NCBI RefSeq assembly: GCF_003340475.1
Contig: NZ_QBKA01000002.1
Location: 691,501 to 755,500, forward strand
DNA from: Alteripontixanthobacter maritimus
GTDB lineage: Bacteria > Pseudomonadota > Alphaproteobacteria > Sphingomonadales > Sphingomonadaceae
Direction: 5' to 3'
DNA: 64,000 nucleotides
The translations under genes were made by a program, and so were the position numbers. Each line of letters opens with the position of its first letter. The stretch's first letter is position 1. The notes below the pieces were generated by a model. That model was not told the DNA's origin, made no database searches, and saw only the letters and a program-made list of their open reading frames with translations. Below are positions 7,955 to 16,423 of the stretch, piece by piece.

Positions 7955-8984
7955 GCGCGCAGGCTCGCCGCGCTGCGATATCTCCAGCCATGCACAAGGC
8001 GGCGATCGTCGCGCCGGGGTCGGCTAGTCCTGTGCCGGCGATATCGAATGCGGTTCCGTGATCGGGCGAAGTGCGCACGATAGGCAGGCCGAGCGTAACG
8101 TTCACACCTTCATCGAAGTCCAGGGCTTTCAGCGGTATGAGGGCTTGATCGTGATACATACAGATCGCCGCGTCGAAGGTCTTGCGGGAGCGCGGAGTGA
8201 ACAGGGCATCACCGGGATGCGGGCCGGTCGCGTTGATGCGTTGTGCCTGCAACGCGGCAATGGCGGGCGCGATAACCTCGATTTCCTCGCGTCCAAAACG
8301 GCCATCCTCCCCCGCATGAGGGTTCAGGCCCGTCACGGCGAGCCGTGGATTTGCGATGCCGAAATCGTTTTTCAAAGCCGTGGCCACAATTGTTGCGCGG
8401 GCCACGATTAGGTCTTTGGATAAAAGGCCCGACACATCGGCCAGGGCGCAGTGAACGGTGACGGGCACCGTGCGCAGGCGCGGTCCGGCCAGCATCATCA
8501 CGGACGCCTGTGGGTCCAACCCGCAGGCAGCCGCCATGTATTCGGTCTGGCCGGGATGGTCGAAGCCTACATCCGCCAGCAGCGATTTCGCGATCGGCGC
8601 GGTGACAACACCGCCCGCTTCCCCACAGAATGCCAACCGCGTGGCTTCCTCCAGCGACGCAAGCGCTAGCTGCGCGCTATCGGGGTTGGGCATTCCAGGA
8701 GTGTACCGGCCATCCTTATCGGCAAGCACAGGAAGGGCGCGTTGGAAAACATCCGCCGTGTTGGCAAGGGTCTCGATCCGTTGGACCGGCACATCCAGCG
8801 CCAGCTTCGCCGCCGCCTCACGCAATACTTCGAAGCCAAAGATAACGGCAAAGGGTACGACGCCCGCATCATCACGCGCCAGCCAGCTGCGTAATGCAAG
8901 CTCCGGGCCGATACCGGCGGGATCGCCCAGTGAAAGTGCGAGGGGCCGCTCGTCGGCAGGGTTCGCGGCAGCGCGTCCGTTCAT
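7947..8984 (-). CDS. pdxA: 4-hydroxythreonine-4-phosphate dehydrogenase
   Basis: A 345-residue NAD-dependent dehydrogenase of the DXP-dependent pyridoxal phosphate pathway. It oxidises 4-phosphohydroxy-L-threonine before condensation by PdxJ. Family motifs are LALSLGDPAGIGPELALRSW at the N-terminus, the metal-binding histidine in DHPGQTEYMA, GLNPHAGEDGRFG, and CMYHDQALIPLKAL with a second metal ligand. The close pdxA-rsmA overlap downstream of surA is the classical proteobacterial arrangement, as in E. coli. The gap to surA is 24 bases. Confidence 0.96.
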   Translation of the reverse strand: MNGRAAANPADERPLALSLGDPAGIGPELALRSWLARDDAGVVPFAVIFGFEVLREAAAKLALDVPVQRIETLANTADVFQRALPVLADKDGRYTPGMPNPDSAQLALASLEEATRLAFCGEAGGVVTAPIAKSLLADVGFDHPGQTEYMAAACGLDPQASVMMLAGPRLRTVPVTVHCALADVSGLLSKDLIVARATIVATALKNDFGIANPRLAVTGLNPHAGEDGRFGREEIEVIAPAIAALQAQRINATGPHPGDALFTPRSRKTFDAAICMYHDQALIPLKALDFDEGVNVTLGLPIVRTSPDHGTAFDIAGTGLADPGATIAALCMAGDIAARRACARA

Positions 8985-9008
8985 GGCCGTGCTGCCGCGC
9001 CCGCAGGA

Positions 9009-10388
9009 TCAGTTGTAGACGATATAGGCGTCGTTGCGCAGATCGCGCAGGTAACGCTGGGCGCGCTTGCCGATGCGTTCTTCGGCCAGCCGGTCCATGA
9101 TCTGTTCGACATCGACGCCGGTGGTCGCTTCCGGATCGTCACGTCCGCACAGCATCAGCACGCGAACGCCATCCGCGACCGAGCCGAATGGCGGAGTGGT
9201 CTGACCTACCTGAAGCGCGAGCAACGGCTGCTGCAGCGTTTCCGGCAACGAACGAGCGCGGATCTGGTCGTTGGTCACCACCGATGCGCCAATGGTCGCG
9301 GCGACGCGTTCGGCATCGCCGCAACCGCGCATGGAATTGATGGCGCCGGTAAATTCCTCCACCCGCGCAGCGGCCGTCGCCTCGTTCACATCCGGGGCGA
9401 AGGTGATGGAAATCTGCTTCAGACTGAGCAGCGCATCCCGCGGATCGGCGGTCAGAATCTGGCGCTTGTCCAAAAGATAGACAATCGACAAACCGCCAGG
9501 AATGGCGATCGGGCCGACAAGCTGCCCGGGCTGCATCTGGCTGACAGCGGTGGAAAGCTCGCTGGGGAGCTGAGCCAACCGCACGAAATCGAGATCACCG
9601 CCGACTGCCGCAGTGGACGCTTCGGAGAACTGGCGAGCATATGCCGCGAAGCTGCCGCCCTGCCGCAATTGTTCGATAATCCGCGCGGCGTTTTCGCGCA
9701 CGGCGGCTTCCGTTTCCGGCGTGGTGGACAGATAGATTTCCGCCACCCGGTATTCATCGGTACCGCGCGCCGCCTCGAGCCGGTTGGCGAGCTCCGTCAC
9801 TTCTTCTTCCGAAACGTTGATAAACGGTGCGATGTCACGACGGAGCAGGCGCTGCCATGCAAGTTCGCCTTCGATCTGCCGTTTTAGGGCAGCTTCGGAA
9901 GAGCCGATGGAAGTCAGATAAGCGCTCATCGCGGCCATGTCCTGACCGAAATTCTGCGATGCGACGCGGGCATAGGTCTGGTTGATCTCGGCCGGTGTAG
10001 GCACGATTTCCTGGCTCGCAGCTTCCTGGATCTGCAAGGTTTCGTCGATCAGGTTGCGAAGGACCTGCATCCGCAGGCGCTGCATCTCTGCCTCCGGCAC
10101 GGGCGCATCGGACGCGGCGGTGACGAGCGCCACGCGCTGGTCGATATCGGTACCGGTAATGACATAGCCGTTCACCACCGCAGTGGCGGTACGAACATTG
10201 GGATCGGTCTTGCCGAACATCGCCACATCGGTTGGAATGCCGAGCGGGTTCTGCGCCGTTTGCGGTCCCTGATTATTCTGCGCGGAAGGTTCAGGCTGTG
10301 CCGCCTGCGCGCTCAACGCGACAGGGGACAGGGCCGTGCCGAATGCGGCGAGGGCAAGGCAAATCCGGGATGGTGCGTTCAAAATCAC
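9009..10388 (-). CDS. surA: Periplasmic chaperone / peptidyl-prolyl isomerase SurA-like
   Basis: A 459-residue exported protein with a signal peptide (ICLALAAFGTALSPVALSAQ, cleavage near SAQA), a SurA N-terminal chaperone domain starting around VVNGYVITGTDIDQRVAL, and parvulin-type rotamase repeats, the first around residues 205-310 (EVAEIYLSTTPE equivalent at YRVAEIYLS; GGDLDFVRLAQLPSEL). In Gram-negatives it escorts outer membrane proteins to the BAM complex. The start is a GTG at 10386-10388. It lies between lptD, a key client in other bacteria, and pdxA. The second parvulin unit is poorly conserved, so PPIase activity is not assured. Confidence 0.88.
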   Translation of the reverse strand: MILNAPSRICLALAAFGTALSPVALSAQAAQPEPSAQNNQGPQTAQNPLGIPTDVAMFGKTDPNVRTATAVVNGYVITGTDIDQRVALVTAASDAPVPEAEMQRLRMQVLRNLIDETLQIQEAASQEIVPTPAEINQTYARVASQNFGQDMAAMSAYLTSIGSSEAALKRQIEGELAWQRLLRRDIAPFINVSEEEVTELANRLEAARGTDEYRVAEIYLSTTPETEAAVRENAARIIEQLRQGGSFAAYARQFSEASTAAVGGDLDFVRLAQLPSELSTAVSQMQPGQLVGPIAIPGGLSIVYLLDKRQILTADPRDALLSLKQISITFAPDVNEATAAARVEEFTGAINSMRGCGDAERVAATIGASVVTNDQIRARSLPETLQQPLLALQVGQTTPPFGSVADGVRVLMLCGRDDPEATTGVDVEQIMDRLAEERIGKRAQRYLRDLRNDAYIVYN

Positions 10389-10565
10389 TTGGATCAGGTT
10401 CCGTAATTATCGGCGCGTGGTGCGCCTGTCTGCTGATGCGAATGGCGGCAAATGGCTGAATGATTGCTGAGTGGCACGGGCACACCCGGTCCGGCTTGCC
10501 CCAGCGCCTAGCGGATTGGCCGGGTCATGCCAACGGGCGGCTGTGCCATGTCGCCACACCGTGCG

Positions 10566-13061
10566 TTACCGGAAACCTAGATTGCGCAATGCGAAGTTCA
10601 GCTGGAAAGTGTTGCCGCGCCGAGCATCGCCGCTATCGGCAAAATCGCGTCGCCATGTGAAGCCCAGTTCGAGGCAATCGTCCTGATAGGCAAAGCCTAG
10701 CCGCGTGCGCACCGCCTCGAACCCGTCGGAACCGGACAGCGGGTCCTCTTCGCGATCGGTCAGGTTGAACACGCCCGATCCGAAAATCGACCAGTAATCC
10801 GCAAATGCCACACGGCCCGCCAGGCGCAATTCTTCCCGATCCTGCAAATCCTCCACCGTGGTGATATTGCGGTTGAGCCGCAGATAGCCGATTTCGCCGT
10901 AAGTCCGCGCCGTGCCGACGGTGGCGTCGAATTCGTTGCGGCGGATAGCCAGATTGTCCTTGTCCAGCCGGTAGCGGTGCGTGAACTTCAGGAAATCGCG
11001 ATAGCGAATGCGGGTGCGGCCTACGAAGTCTGAAAACTGGTCGGAAAGCCCTGTGCCGGACGGCAGCAGATTGCGCTGATTGTCCAGCCGATAGGTTTGT
11101 CCCACCGTCGCATCCAGCCGCCAGCCGGGAATGGTAAGCTGCCAGTCCGCACCGTAGGTAATCCGCGCGCCGTCCTCCACCCGATCGTATCCGGGAAATC
11201 GATTGAGGGCGAACAGATTGCTGTCCTCCAGATCGACTGCGCGCGAATCCTCGTTCGGGATCGCCAGATTGCGGATCGGCGGGCTGGCGACGAACTGGAC
11301 CCGCGGCGTCAGAACCTGGGTGCCGCCGAACGCCTCACCCACGAAGGGCCATTGAACGTCTGCCGCGACCAGCCCGATTGCGCGCGCCTGCCACCCGCTA
11401 TCGCCGCGATAGGAGGGCGTCAGGGTAAGGCCGTTTTGGTCCGAATGATACACATCGCCGCGCGCGAGTGCGGTAAAAGTGACCGCCTGTCCCGCCGGGG
11501 TCAGCTTGCGCAAGTCCCACCGTGCGCCGGCAAATGCGCGCTGCGTGTCCTGACCCTCGGTACGGGTGATGGCGAGCGTGTTCACCTGCAGCTCGACCTT
11601 GCCGCCCAGGACCGGATCGGCCAACCGCCGCCGGTAATCCAGCACTGGCAAGGCGATGGGGACCTGCCCCTGATCGGCATTCAGGCGCAAGGTCTGGGTG
11701 GCATATCCTGCAAGCGAGAAATAACTGTCCCGGTCGATGCGCTCCAGTTCTGCGATCGAGCGAAGCCGGTCGTCCCGGCTGATATCGTAACGGCGCAGGA
11801 ACGTCCGGTCGGACGCGATGCGAGCCGACCCTGTAAAGGACCAGTTGGGGTCGAACTGAAAACGCCCATTGGCGAACAGGTAACCGCGCGGATCTCGTTC
11901 GCTGGTAGGGATGCCGGTAAAGCTGGAAATTCGGCGGCTGTAAGTCCCGTAACCAGTGATCTGATAGGCGCCCTTATCCGTCAGGTGCTTCCATTGGGCA
12001 GACACCATCGGCGGAACGTCCGAAAAGACATAGGCCGACGCGGTCAGTTCCTTGTTCTCCGCCAGTTTCCAGTAATAACTGCCGCTGACTTCGACGCCGT
12101 TGGATTCCGAAAAACGGATGTTGGGGATCAGAAAACCGGAGACCGGCTCACCATCGGTGTTGAGTGTAAGGCCGGGTAGCGGGAGCAGCGACAGCCCGAA
12201 CAGTTCCAGCCGCGCGCCTTCGAAGCGGATGCGCTTGTCCGCCGCGCTGTAATTTACCTCGCGGGCGGTAACGCGCCAGCTCGGTTTTTTCGGGCAACCA
12301 TCGGATGTTTCGACCGCGCATGCGCTGTACGCGGCCTGGCGTAGCTGCACGCTGCCATCTTCCAGGCGCTCCCCGCTGCGCGCCGCCAGGCGGCCGCCTT
12401 CGCGGAGGGACAGCAGCAGGTCTTCCATACTGCCGACCTCGAAGGCGTCGGTCAGCTGGACGGTGTCGGTAAATAGCTGGTTGCCCTCCGCATCCACGAA
12501 GCGGACATTGCCGGTGGCCGTGATCCCGCCGCCGATACGGTCGTAAATCACGCGATCGGCGCGGACGGATTGCTGGTCATCGGTGCGGACCACCGTGTTG
12601 CCGCTTGCCGTGATGATGCCTGCCTTACGGTCGTAGACCACCGTGTCGGATCGCAGAACGGCATTCTCTTCGCGCAGGATGACATTGCCGGTGGCGGTAA
12701 CGGTGTCACCGTCGGAGGTGTACTCCACCGCATCCGCTTCGAATGCGACCTGCCCGTCCGGTGGCGGCGGCAAAGTGCCGGGCAGGGCGCTGTCCTGCTG
12801 TTCCGATTGAGGCAGCTCCGGCAGTGGCTGTTCGCCAGCCTCGATCGTCGGAAACCCGTCTTGTTGTTCGCCTTCGAAAATGGGCGAGGCGGGGTCGGGT
12901 ATCTCGGTCTTTCCGCCAGCCGTTTCCACGCCCGGCGCGGCGCCGTCCTGGGCGTAAGCGGTAGCGGGCAAAGCCGCTGCCAACAGCGCAGCCGACAGCG
13001 CTCGGATTGCATTGTCTTGCCGGAACGAAGGCTTTGGATAATGGCACGGGCGGGGCAGCAT
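10566..13061 (-). CDS. lptD: LPS-assembly protein LptD
   Basis: An 831-residue outer membrane protein that, with LptE, inserts lipopolysaccharide into the outer leaflet. After a signal peptide (AIRALSAALLAAALPATAYAQ) and a proline/glutamine-rich linker comes the OstA/LptA-like jellyroll (about residues 90-230, repeats such as DTVTATGNVILREENAVLRSD) and then a large beta-barrel ending in LNFALRNLGFR. The open frame continues upstream, but the ATG at 13059-13061 is the first start that places the signal peptide near the N-terminus. It leads the operon to surA, with a 177-bp gap that contains no obvious gene. Confidence 0.93.
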   Translation of the reverse strand: MLPRPCHYPKPSFRQDNAIRALSAALLAAALPATAYAQDGAAPGVETAGGKTEIPDPASPIFEGEQQDGFPTIEAGEQPLPELPQSEQQDSALPGTLPPPPDGQVAFEADAVEYTSDGDTVTATGNVILREENAVLRSDTVVYDRKAGIITASGNTVVRTDDQQSVRADRVIYDRIGGGITATGNVRFVDAEGNQLFTDTVQLTDAFEVGSMEDLLLSLREGGRLAARSGERLEDGSVQLRQAAYSACAVETSDGCPKKPSWRVTAREVNYSAADKRIRFEGARLELFGLSLLPLPGLTLNTDGEPVSGFLIPNIRFSESNGVEVSGSYYWKLAENKELTASAYVFSDVPPMVSAQWKHLTDKGAYQITGYGTYSRRISSFTGIPTSERDPRGYLFANGRFQFDPNWSFTGSARIASDRTFLRRYDISRDDRLRSIAELERIDRDSYFSLAGYATQTLRLNADQGQVPIALPVLDYRRRLADPVLGGKVELQVNTLAITRTEGQDTQRAFAGARWDLRKLTPAGQAVTFTALARGDVYHSDQNGLTLTPSYRGDSGWQARAIGLVAADVQWPFVGEAFGGTQVLTPRVQFVASPPIRNLAIPNEDSRAVDLEDSNLFALNRFPGYDRVEDGARITYGADWQLTIPGWRLDATVGQTYRLDNQRNLLPSGTGLSDQFSDFVGRTRIRYRDFLKFTHRYRLDKDNLAIRRNEFDATVGTARTYGEIGYLRLNRNITTVEDLQDREELRLAGRVAFADYWSIFGSGVFNLTDREEDPLSGSDGFEAVRTRLGFAYQDDCLELGFTWRRDFADSGDARRGNTFQLNFALRNLGFR

Positions 13062-13190
13062 GGCTTGCCTATCGCACCCCTTCCGCCTAATCGCAATCGC
13101 AACGAAACACAGTCCCGAAATGGGGGAACGGTGCGCGATGCGGCGCGCTGTAGTCCATAACGCGACAACCCGATTTTGCCCGGAGATTTT

Positions 13191-14657
13191 ATGCAGTTCA
13201 CCTTTGCCGACGCCCTTCCAGCCGACCTTCGCACCGTCGTCCGCCCGATGAACAAGGGCGCGTTGCCCAATGGCCTTCCCGCCCACGCTGCCGACGCCGC
13301 CGATGCAGCCCGCTTCGAAGGGGATACAGGGCAGATTGTCGAATTCTGGACCGAAGTGGATGGCAAGAACCGGCGGCAGGTGCTGTTGGGAATGGGCAAA
13401 TCCGATGGCGACGCGCAACACCGCATGTCACGGCTGGAGAAAGCCGGTGCAGCGCTGACTGCGAAATATCTGACATCCGGTGAGACCACTCTGGCTCTCG
13501 ATGTTTCGGATGCCGGGCTGGATGCGAAGGCGCTGGGCGCGATGCTGCTTGGTGTGCGGCTGCGCGGCTGGCGTCACGATGTTTACCGCACCACCATGAA
13601 GGCAAAAGACAAGCGCAGCCTGGAAAGCGTGACTGTGATCGGTGCGCCCGATGGTGCGACCGAGGCTCTTGCCGAGGCAGATGCTCTGGCAACCGGGGTG
13701 GAGTTCACCCGTGAGCTGGTTACCGAACCCGCCAATGTTATTTACCCTGCGAGCTTCGTAGAACGGTGCAAGGAACGCTTTGACGGCACAGGCGCAGAAC
13801 TGATCGTTCTGGGCGAGGCCGAGATGGAAAAGCTCGGGATGGGTTCGCTGCTAGGTGTCGGTCTGGGGTCGGAGCGCGAGTCGCAAATTCTCGCCATTCG
13901 CTGGAATGGCGGTAAGGAAGGCGACGCGCCGATGGCGTTCGTCGGCAAGGGCGTGACTTTCGACACTGGCGGCATTTCCATCAAACCCGGTCCCGGTATG
14001 GAAGACATGAAGTGGGACATGGGCGGCGCGGGCGCAGTGGCCGGTGCAATGCTCGCACTGGTGACGCGCAAGGCCAAGGCCAATATCGTCGGCGTTATGG
14101 GCCTGGTCGAGAACATGCCCGACGGCAAGGCGCAGCGACCCGGCGATGTCGTGAAATCGATGGACGGCCAGACAATCGAAATTCTCAATACCGATGCCGA
14201 GGGGCGGCTGGTGCTTGCCGACGCGCTGCATTGGACGCAGCAGGAGTTCAAACCGCGCGCTGTAGTGGACTTTGCCACGCTGACGGGTGCGATCATTATC
14301 ACGCTTGGCCATGAGCATGCCGGGCTGTTCTCCAACGACAACACGTTGGCCGACGCGCTGACCAAGGCTGGTCAGACCAGCGGTGATACGGTTTGGCGGT
14401 TGCCCTTGGGCAAGGCTTACGACAAGCTGATCGACAGCCCGATTGCGGATATGAAGAACATCGGCGGCAAGGGTGCAGGCTCAATTACGGCGGCGCAATT
14501 CCTGCAACGCTTCATCGCCAAGGGTACGCCATGGGCGCATTGCGATATTGCCGGGACGGTCTGGACTGACAAGCCGGGTGCAACGTGGGACAAGGGCGCG
14601 ACCGGGTTCGGCGTGCGGCTGATGGACACCTATATCCGCCAGAACGTCGAAAACTGA
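13191..14657 (+). CDS. pepA: Leucyl aminopeptidase (M17)
   Basis: A 488-residue M17 metallo-aminopeptidase that trims N-terminal residues from cytoplasmic peptides and may, as in other proteobacteria, also bind DNA. Catalytic signatures are FVGKGVTFDTGGISIKP (metal and lysine ligands), the MKWDMGGAGAVAGAM loop, and NTDAEGRLVLADAL with the bicarbonate-site arginine. A ribosome site GGAG lies 5-6 bases before the ATG at 13191; the in-frame TTG at 13176 has no such site. It is divergent from lptD and starts the pepA-DUF2256-holC-ndk run. Confidence 0.95.
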   Translation: MQFTFADALPADLRTVVRPMNKGALPNGLPAHAADAADAARFEGDTGQIVEFWTEVDGKNRRQVLLGMGKSDGDAQHRMSRLEKAGAALTAKYLTSGETTLALDVSDAGLDAKALGAMLLGVRLRGWRHDVYRTTMKAKDKRSLESVTVIGAPDGATEALAEADALATGVEFTRELVTEPANVIYPASFVERCKERFDGTGAELIVLGEAEMEKLGMGSLLGVGLGSERESQILAIRWNGGKEGDAPMAFVGKGVTFDTGGISIKPGPGMEDMKWDMGGAGAVAGAMLALVTRKAKANIVGVMGLVENMPDGKAQRPGDVVKSMDGQTIEILNTDAEGRLVLADALHWTQQEFKPRAVVDFATLTGAIIITLGHEHAGLFSNDNTLADALTKAGQTSGDTVWRLPLGKAYDKLIDSPIADMKNIGGKGAGSITAAQFLQRFIAKGTPWAHCDIAGTVWTDKPGATWDKGATGFGVRLMDTYIRQNVEN

Positions 14658-14690
14658 TCGGTCCGGCGCGCGCGGATCATCGTGGGCAGG

Positions 14691-14870
14691 ATGCGCAAGA
14701 AGGGGGACCTGCCCGAGAAAATCTGCGCGACCTGCCAGTTACCGTTCGCCTGGCGCAAGAAGTGGGCGAAGGACTGGGACGAAGTCCGCTACTGTTCGGA
14801 ACGCTGCCGCCGTAACAAAAGCGTCGAGGCCGGCTTGCAAACCGGTAATGGCCGGAAGGTAGACATATGA
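14691..14870 (+). CDS. DUF2256 small zinc-ribbon-like protein
   Basis: A 59-residue basic protein with the DUF2256 signature KGDLPEKICATCQLPFAWRK followed by KKWAKDWDEVRYCSERCRRN, giving two CxxC-type pairs that could bind zinc. A GTG at 14682 is an alternative start adding MGR. DUF2256 genes often sit near cryptochrome/photolyase genes in other bacteria; here the photolyase is 23 kb away. The stop overlaps the ATG of holC by four bases (ATGA). Function is unknown. Confidence 0.85.
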   Translation: MRKKGDLPEKICATCQLPFAWRKKWAKDWDEVRYCSERCRRNKSVEAGLQTGNGRKVDI

Positions 14871-15304
14871 AAGTCGATTTCTGGCTGCTCGATGGCGACC
14901 CGGTAGAACGGGTCGTCACACTGATCGCAGACAAATCGCTTGCCGAAGACAAACGCGTGCTCGTGGTGGCGCAGGATGCAGGCGTTCGGAAGGCCATTTC
15001 CCGCAGTCTGTGGGCTCACCGCCCGGATCGCTTCCTGGCCAATGGGGAGGCTGGCCAGACCGGCGCCGCGCGCCAGCCCATCCTGCTTTCCGCCGAATGC
15101 GAGGCGGCAAATGGCGCCCCTTACGTTATCCTCGCCGACGGTACCTGGCCTGAAGGAGCCGATAGTTTCGAACGTGCGTTCGTGCTGTTTCCGGCCGACC
15201 GCAAGGACGAAGCGCGCGCAATCTGGCGCTCGCTGGACGATCGCGAAGGCATGGAACGCAGTTTCTTTCGGCAGGAGGGCGGCCGCTGGGTGAAGGCGGC
15301 ATAA
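14867..15304 (+). CDS. holC: DNA polymerase III chi subunit
   Basis: A 145-residue HolC protein, the clamp-loader accessory that links the replicase to single-stranded DNA binding protein. It starts MKVDFWLLDGDPVERVV and has the P-loop-like fold without nucleotide motifs, with the family segments ADGTWPEGADSFERAFVLF and the C-terminal WVKAA. It is translationally coupled to DUF2256 and follows pepA, a partnership also seen in gammaproteobacteria. Confidence 0.9.
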   Translation: MKVDFWLLDGDPVERVVTLIADKSLAEDKRVLVVAQDAGVRKAISRSLWAHRPDRFLANGEAGQTGAARQPILLSAECEAANGAPYVILADGTWPEGADSFERAFVLFPADRKDEARAIWRSLDDREGMERSFFRQEGGRWVKAA

Positions 15305-15432
15305 GCAATCCGACCATGGCCGACCGGTCCCTTCGCAATTGCAGCACAAACCTTGCAGGCGAGACGCACTGCCGCTAGTTGCGCCTGCAACGACATTCCA
15401 TACAGAAACTCTCCAACATTTAGGAATTCAAC

Positions 15433-15855
15433 ATGGCGGTTTCCCGCACGTTTTCGATTATCAAGCCCGATGCCACGCGCCGCAACCTGACCGGCGCCGT
15501 CACTAAAATGCTGGAGGAAGCCGGCCTGCGCGTCGTCGCGTCCAAGCGTCTCCTGCTGACCGAAGAACAGGCCGGCGGTTTCTATGAAGTGCACAAGGAA
15601 CGCCCGTTCTATGGCGAACTGGTTGAATTTATGACCAGCGGTCCGGTCGTGGTGCAGGTCCTGGAAGGGGAAGATGCCGTGAAGCGCAACCGCGACGTCA
15701 TGGGCGCCACCAACCCCGCCGATGCCGACGAAGGTACGATCCGCAAGGCGTTTGCCGAAAGCATCGAAGCCAATACCGTCCATGGTTCGGACAGCGACGA
15801 GAACGCAGCGACGGAAATTGCGTTCTTTTTCAACGATGACGAGATTGTCGGCTGA
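15433..15855 (+). CDS. ndk: Nucleoside diphosphate kinase
   Basis: A 140-residue NDK that equilibrates nucleoside di- and triphosphates through a phosphohistidine. The catalytic residue is His117 in the NTVHGSDS motif, and the start [12 protein letters not shown]-type block is clear ([20 protein letters not shown]). An AGGA ribosome site lies about 8 bases upstream of the ATG. The gene lies 128 bases after holC, so it probably has its own promoter in that gap. Confidence 0.97.
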   Translation: MAVSRTFSIIKPDATRRNLTGAVTKMLEEAGLRVVASKRLLLTEEQAGGFYEVHKERPFYGELVEFMTSGPVVVQVLEGEDAVKRNRDVMGATNPADADEGTIRKAFAESIEANTVHGSDSDENAATEIAFFFNDDEIVG

Positions 15856-15900
15856 TCGATAGTTGATTTAAGTTACGGAGCCCTCTGTAATTAGACAAAA

Positions 15901-15927
15901 TGTGGGCGGCTGTTATGGTCGCCCACA
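15901..15927 (+). promoter_or_regulatory. Perfect hairpin abutting the start codon of the SnoaL-like gene
   Basis: TGTGGGCG (15901-15908) and CGCCCACA (15920-15927) form an 8-bp perfect stem with an 11-base loop. The right arm ends one base before the ATG at 15928. There is no downstream U-run, so it is not a standard terminator, and no ribosome binding site is visible outside it. It may end ndk transcripts or block translation of the next gene. Confidence 0.6.
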
Positions 15928-16392
15928 ATGTTTGCAAAACGCCGCCTCTCCATCGCCCGTCAGTTGGTAGCGGCCATTAATACTAATGATGCCGATACAC
16001 TCTTGCGGCTATGCGCCCCGGACGTGCGATTTATCGACAGCCAGCATTCTGTAATCGAAGGCGCTGATGCCGTGATTCGCGCGGTCGGTCGGTTGCCGTC
16101 GCTCGATGCGAAACATCAGCTCGTAATTGAAGACCTGCATAACACCGGCAACGATGTACGTCTGACCGGCTACACCACAGCGAACGATGCGCGGCTCGCC
16201 GGGCGTTGCCAGTGGCGGGCCACGATCGTGAAGGGCAAGGTGCGTGAATGGCAGGTATACCGCGCTGAAAGCGGTGTCTCGATGGCACGCTTGTTGTCGG
16301 ATAATGGGTATGTGACCCGCCAGCAAGTTGCGGCTAACGACGAAAAGTCCGCCGAGCCTGTACTCTCCGCAAGAAAGAGCGCTGGCGGATAA
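15928..16392 (+). CDS. SnoaL-like / NTF2-family protein
   Basis: A 154-residue protein with a single SnoaL/NTF2 alpha-beta-cone domain (about residues 8-115): an N-terminal helix (ARQLVAAINTNDADTLLRLC), the APDVRFIDSQHSVIEGADAV strand-helix, and a C-terminal sheet (WRATIVKGKVREWQVYRA). The family includes polyketide cyclases, isomerases and steroid-binding proteins; no catalytic dyad can be assigned. No Shine-Dalgarno is visible and a perfect hairpin directly precedes the ATG. The C-terminal 35 residues are low-complexity. Confidence 0.8.
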   Translation: MFAKRRLSIARQLVAAINTNDADTLLRLCAPDVRFIDSQHSVIEGADAVIRAVGRLPSLDAKHQLVIEDLHNTGNDVRLTGYTTANDARLAGRCQWRATIVKGKVREWQVYRAESGVSMARLLSDNGYVTRQQVAANDEKSAEPVLSARKSAGG

Positions 16393-16423
16393 TTTCGACT
16401 GGGCCCGGGCGTCTGCGCGATAG

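Noticed and set aside
11097-12179. 360-codon plus-strand open frame within lptD
   Set aside because: It is antisense to the LptD beta-barrel, with no start context or similarity.
13062-13421. N-terminal extension of lptD
   Set aside because: It would put 120 residues before the signal peptide and overlap the pepA start.
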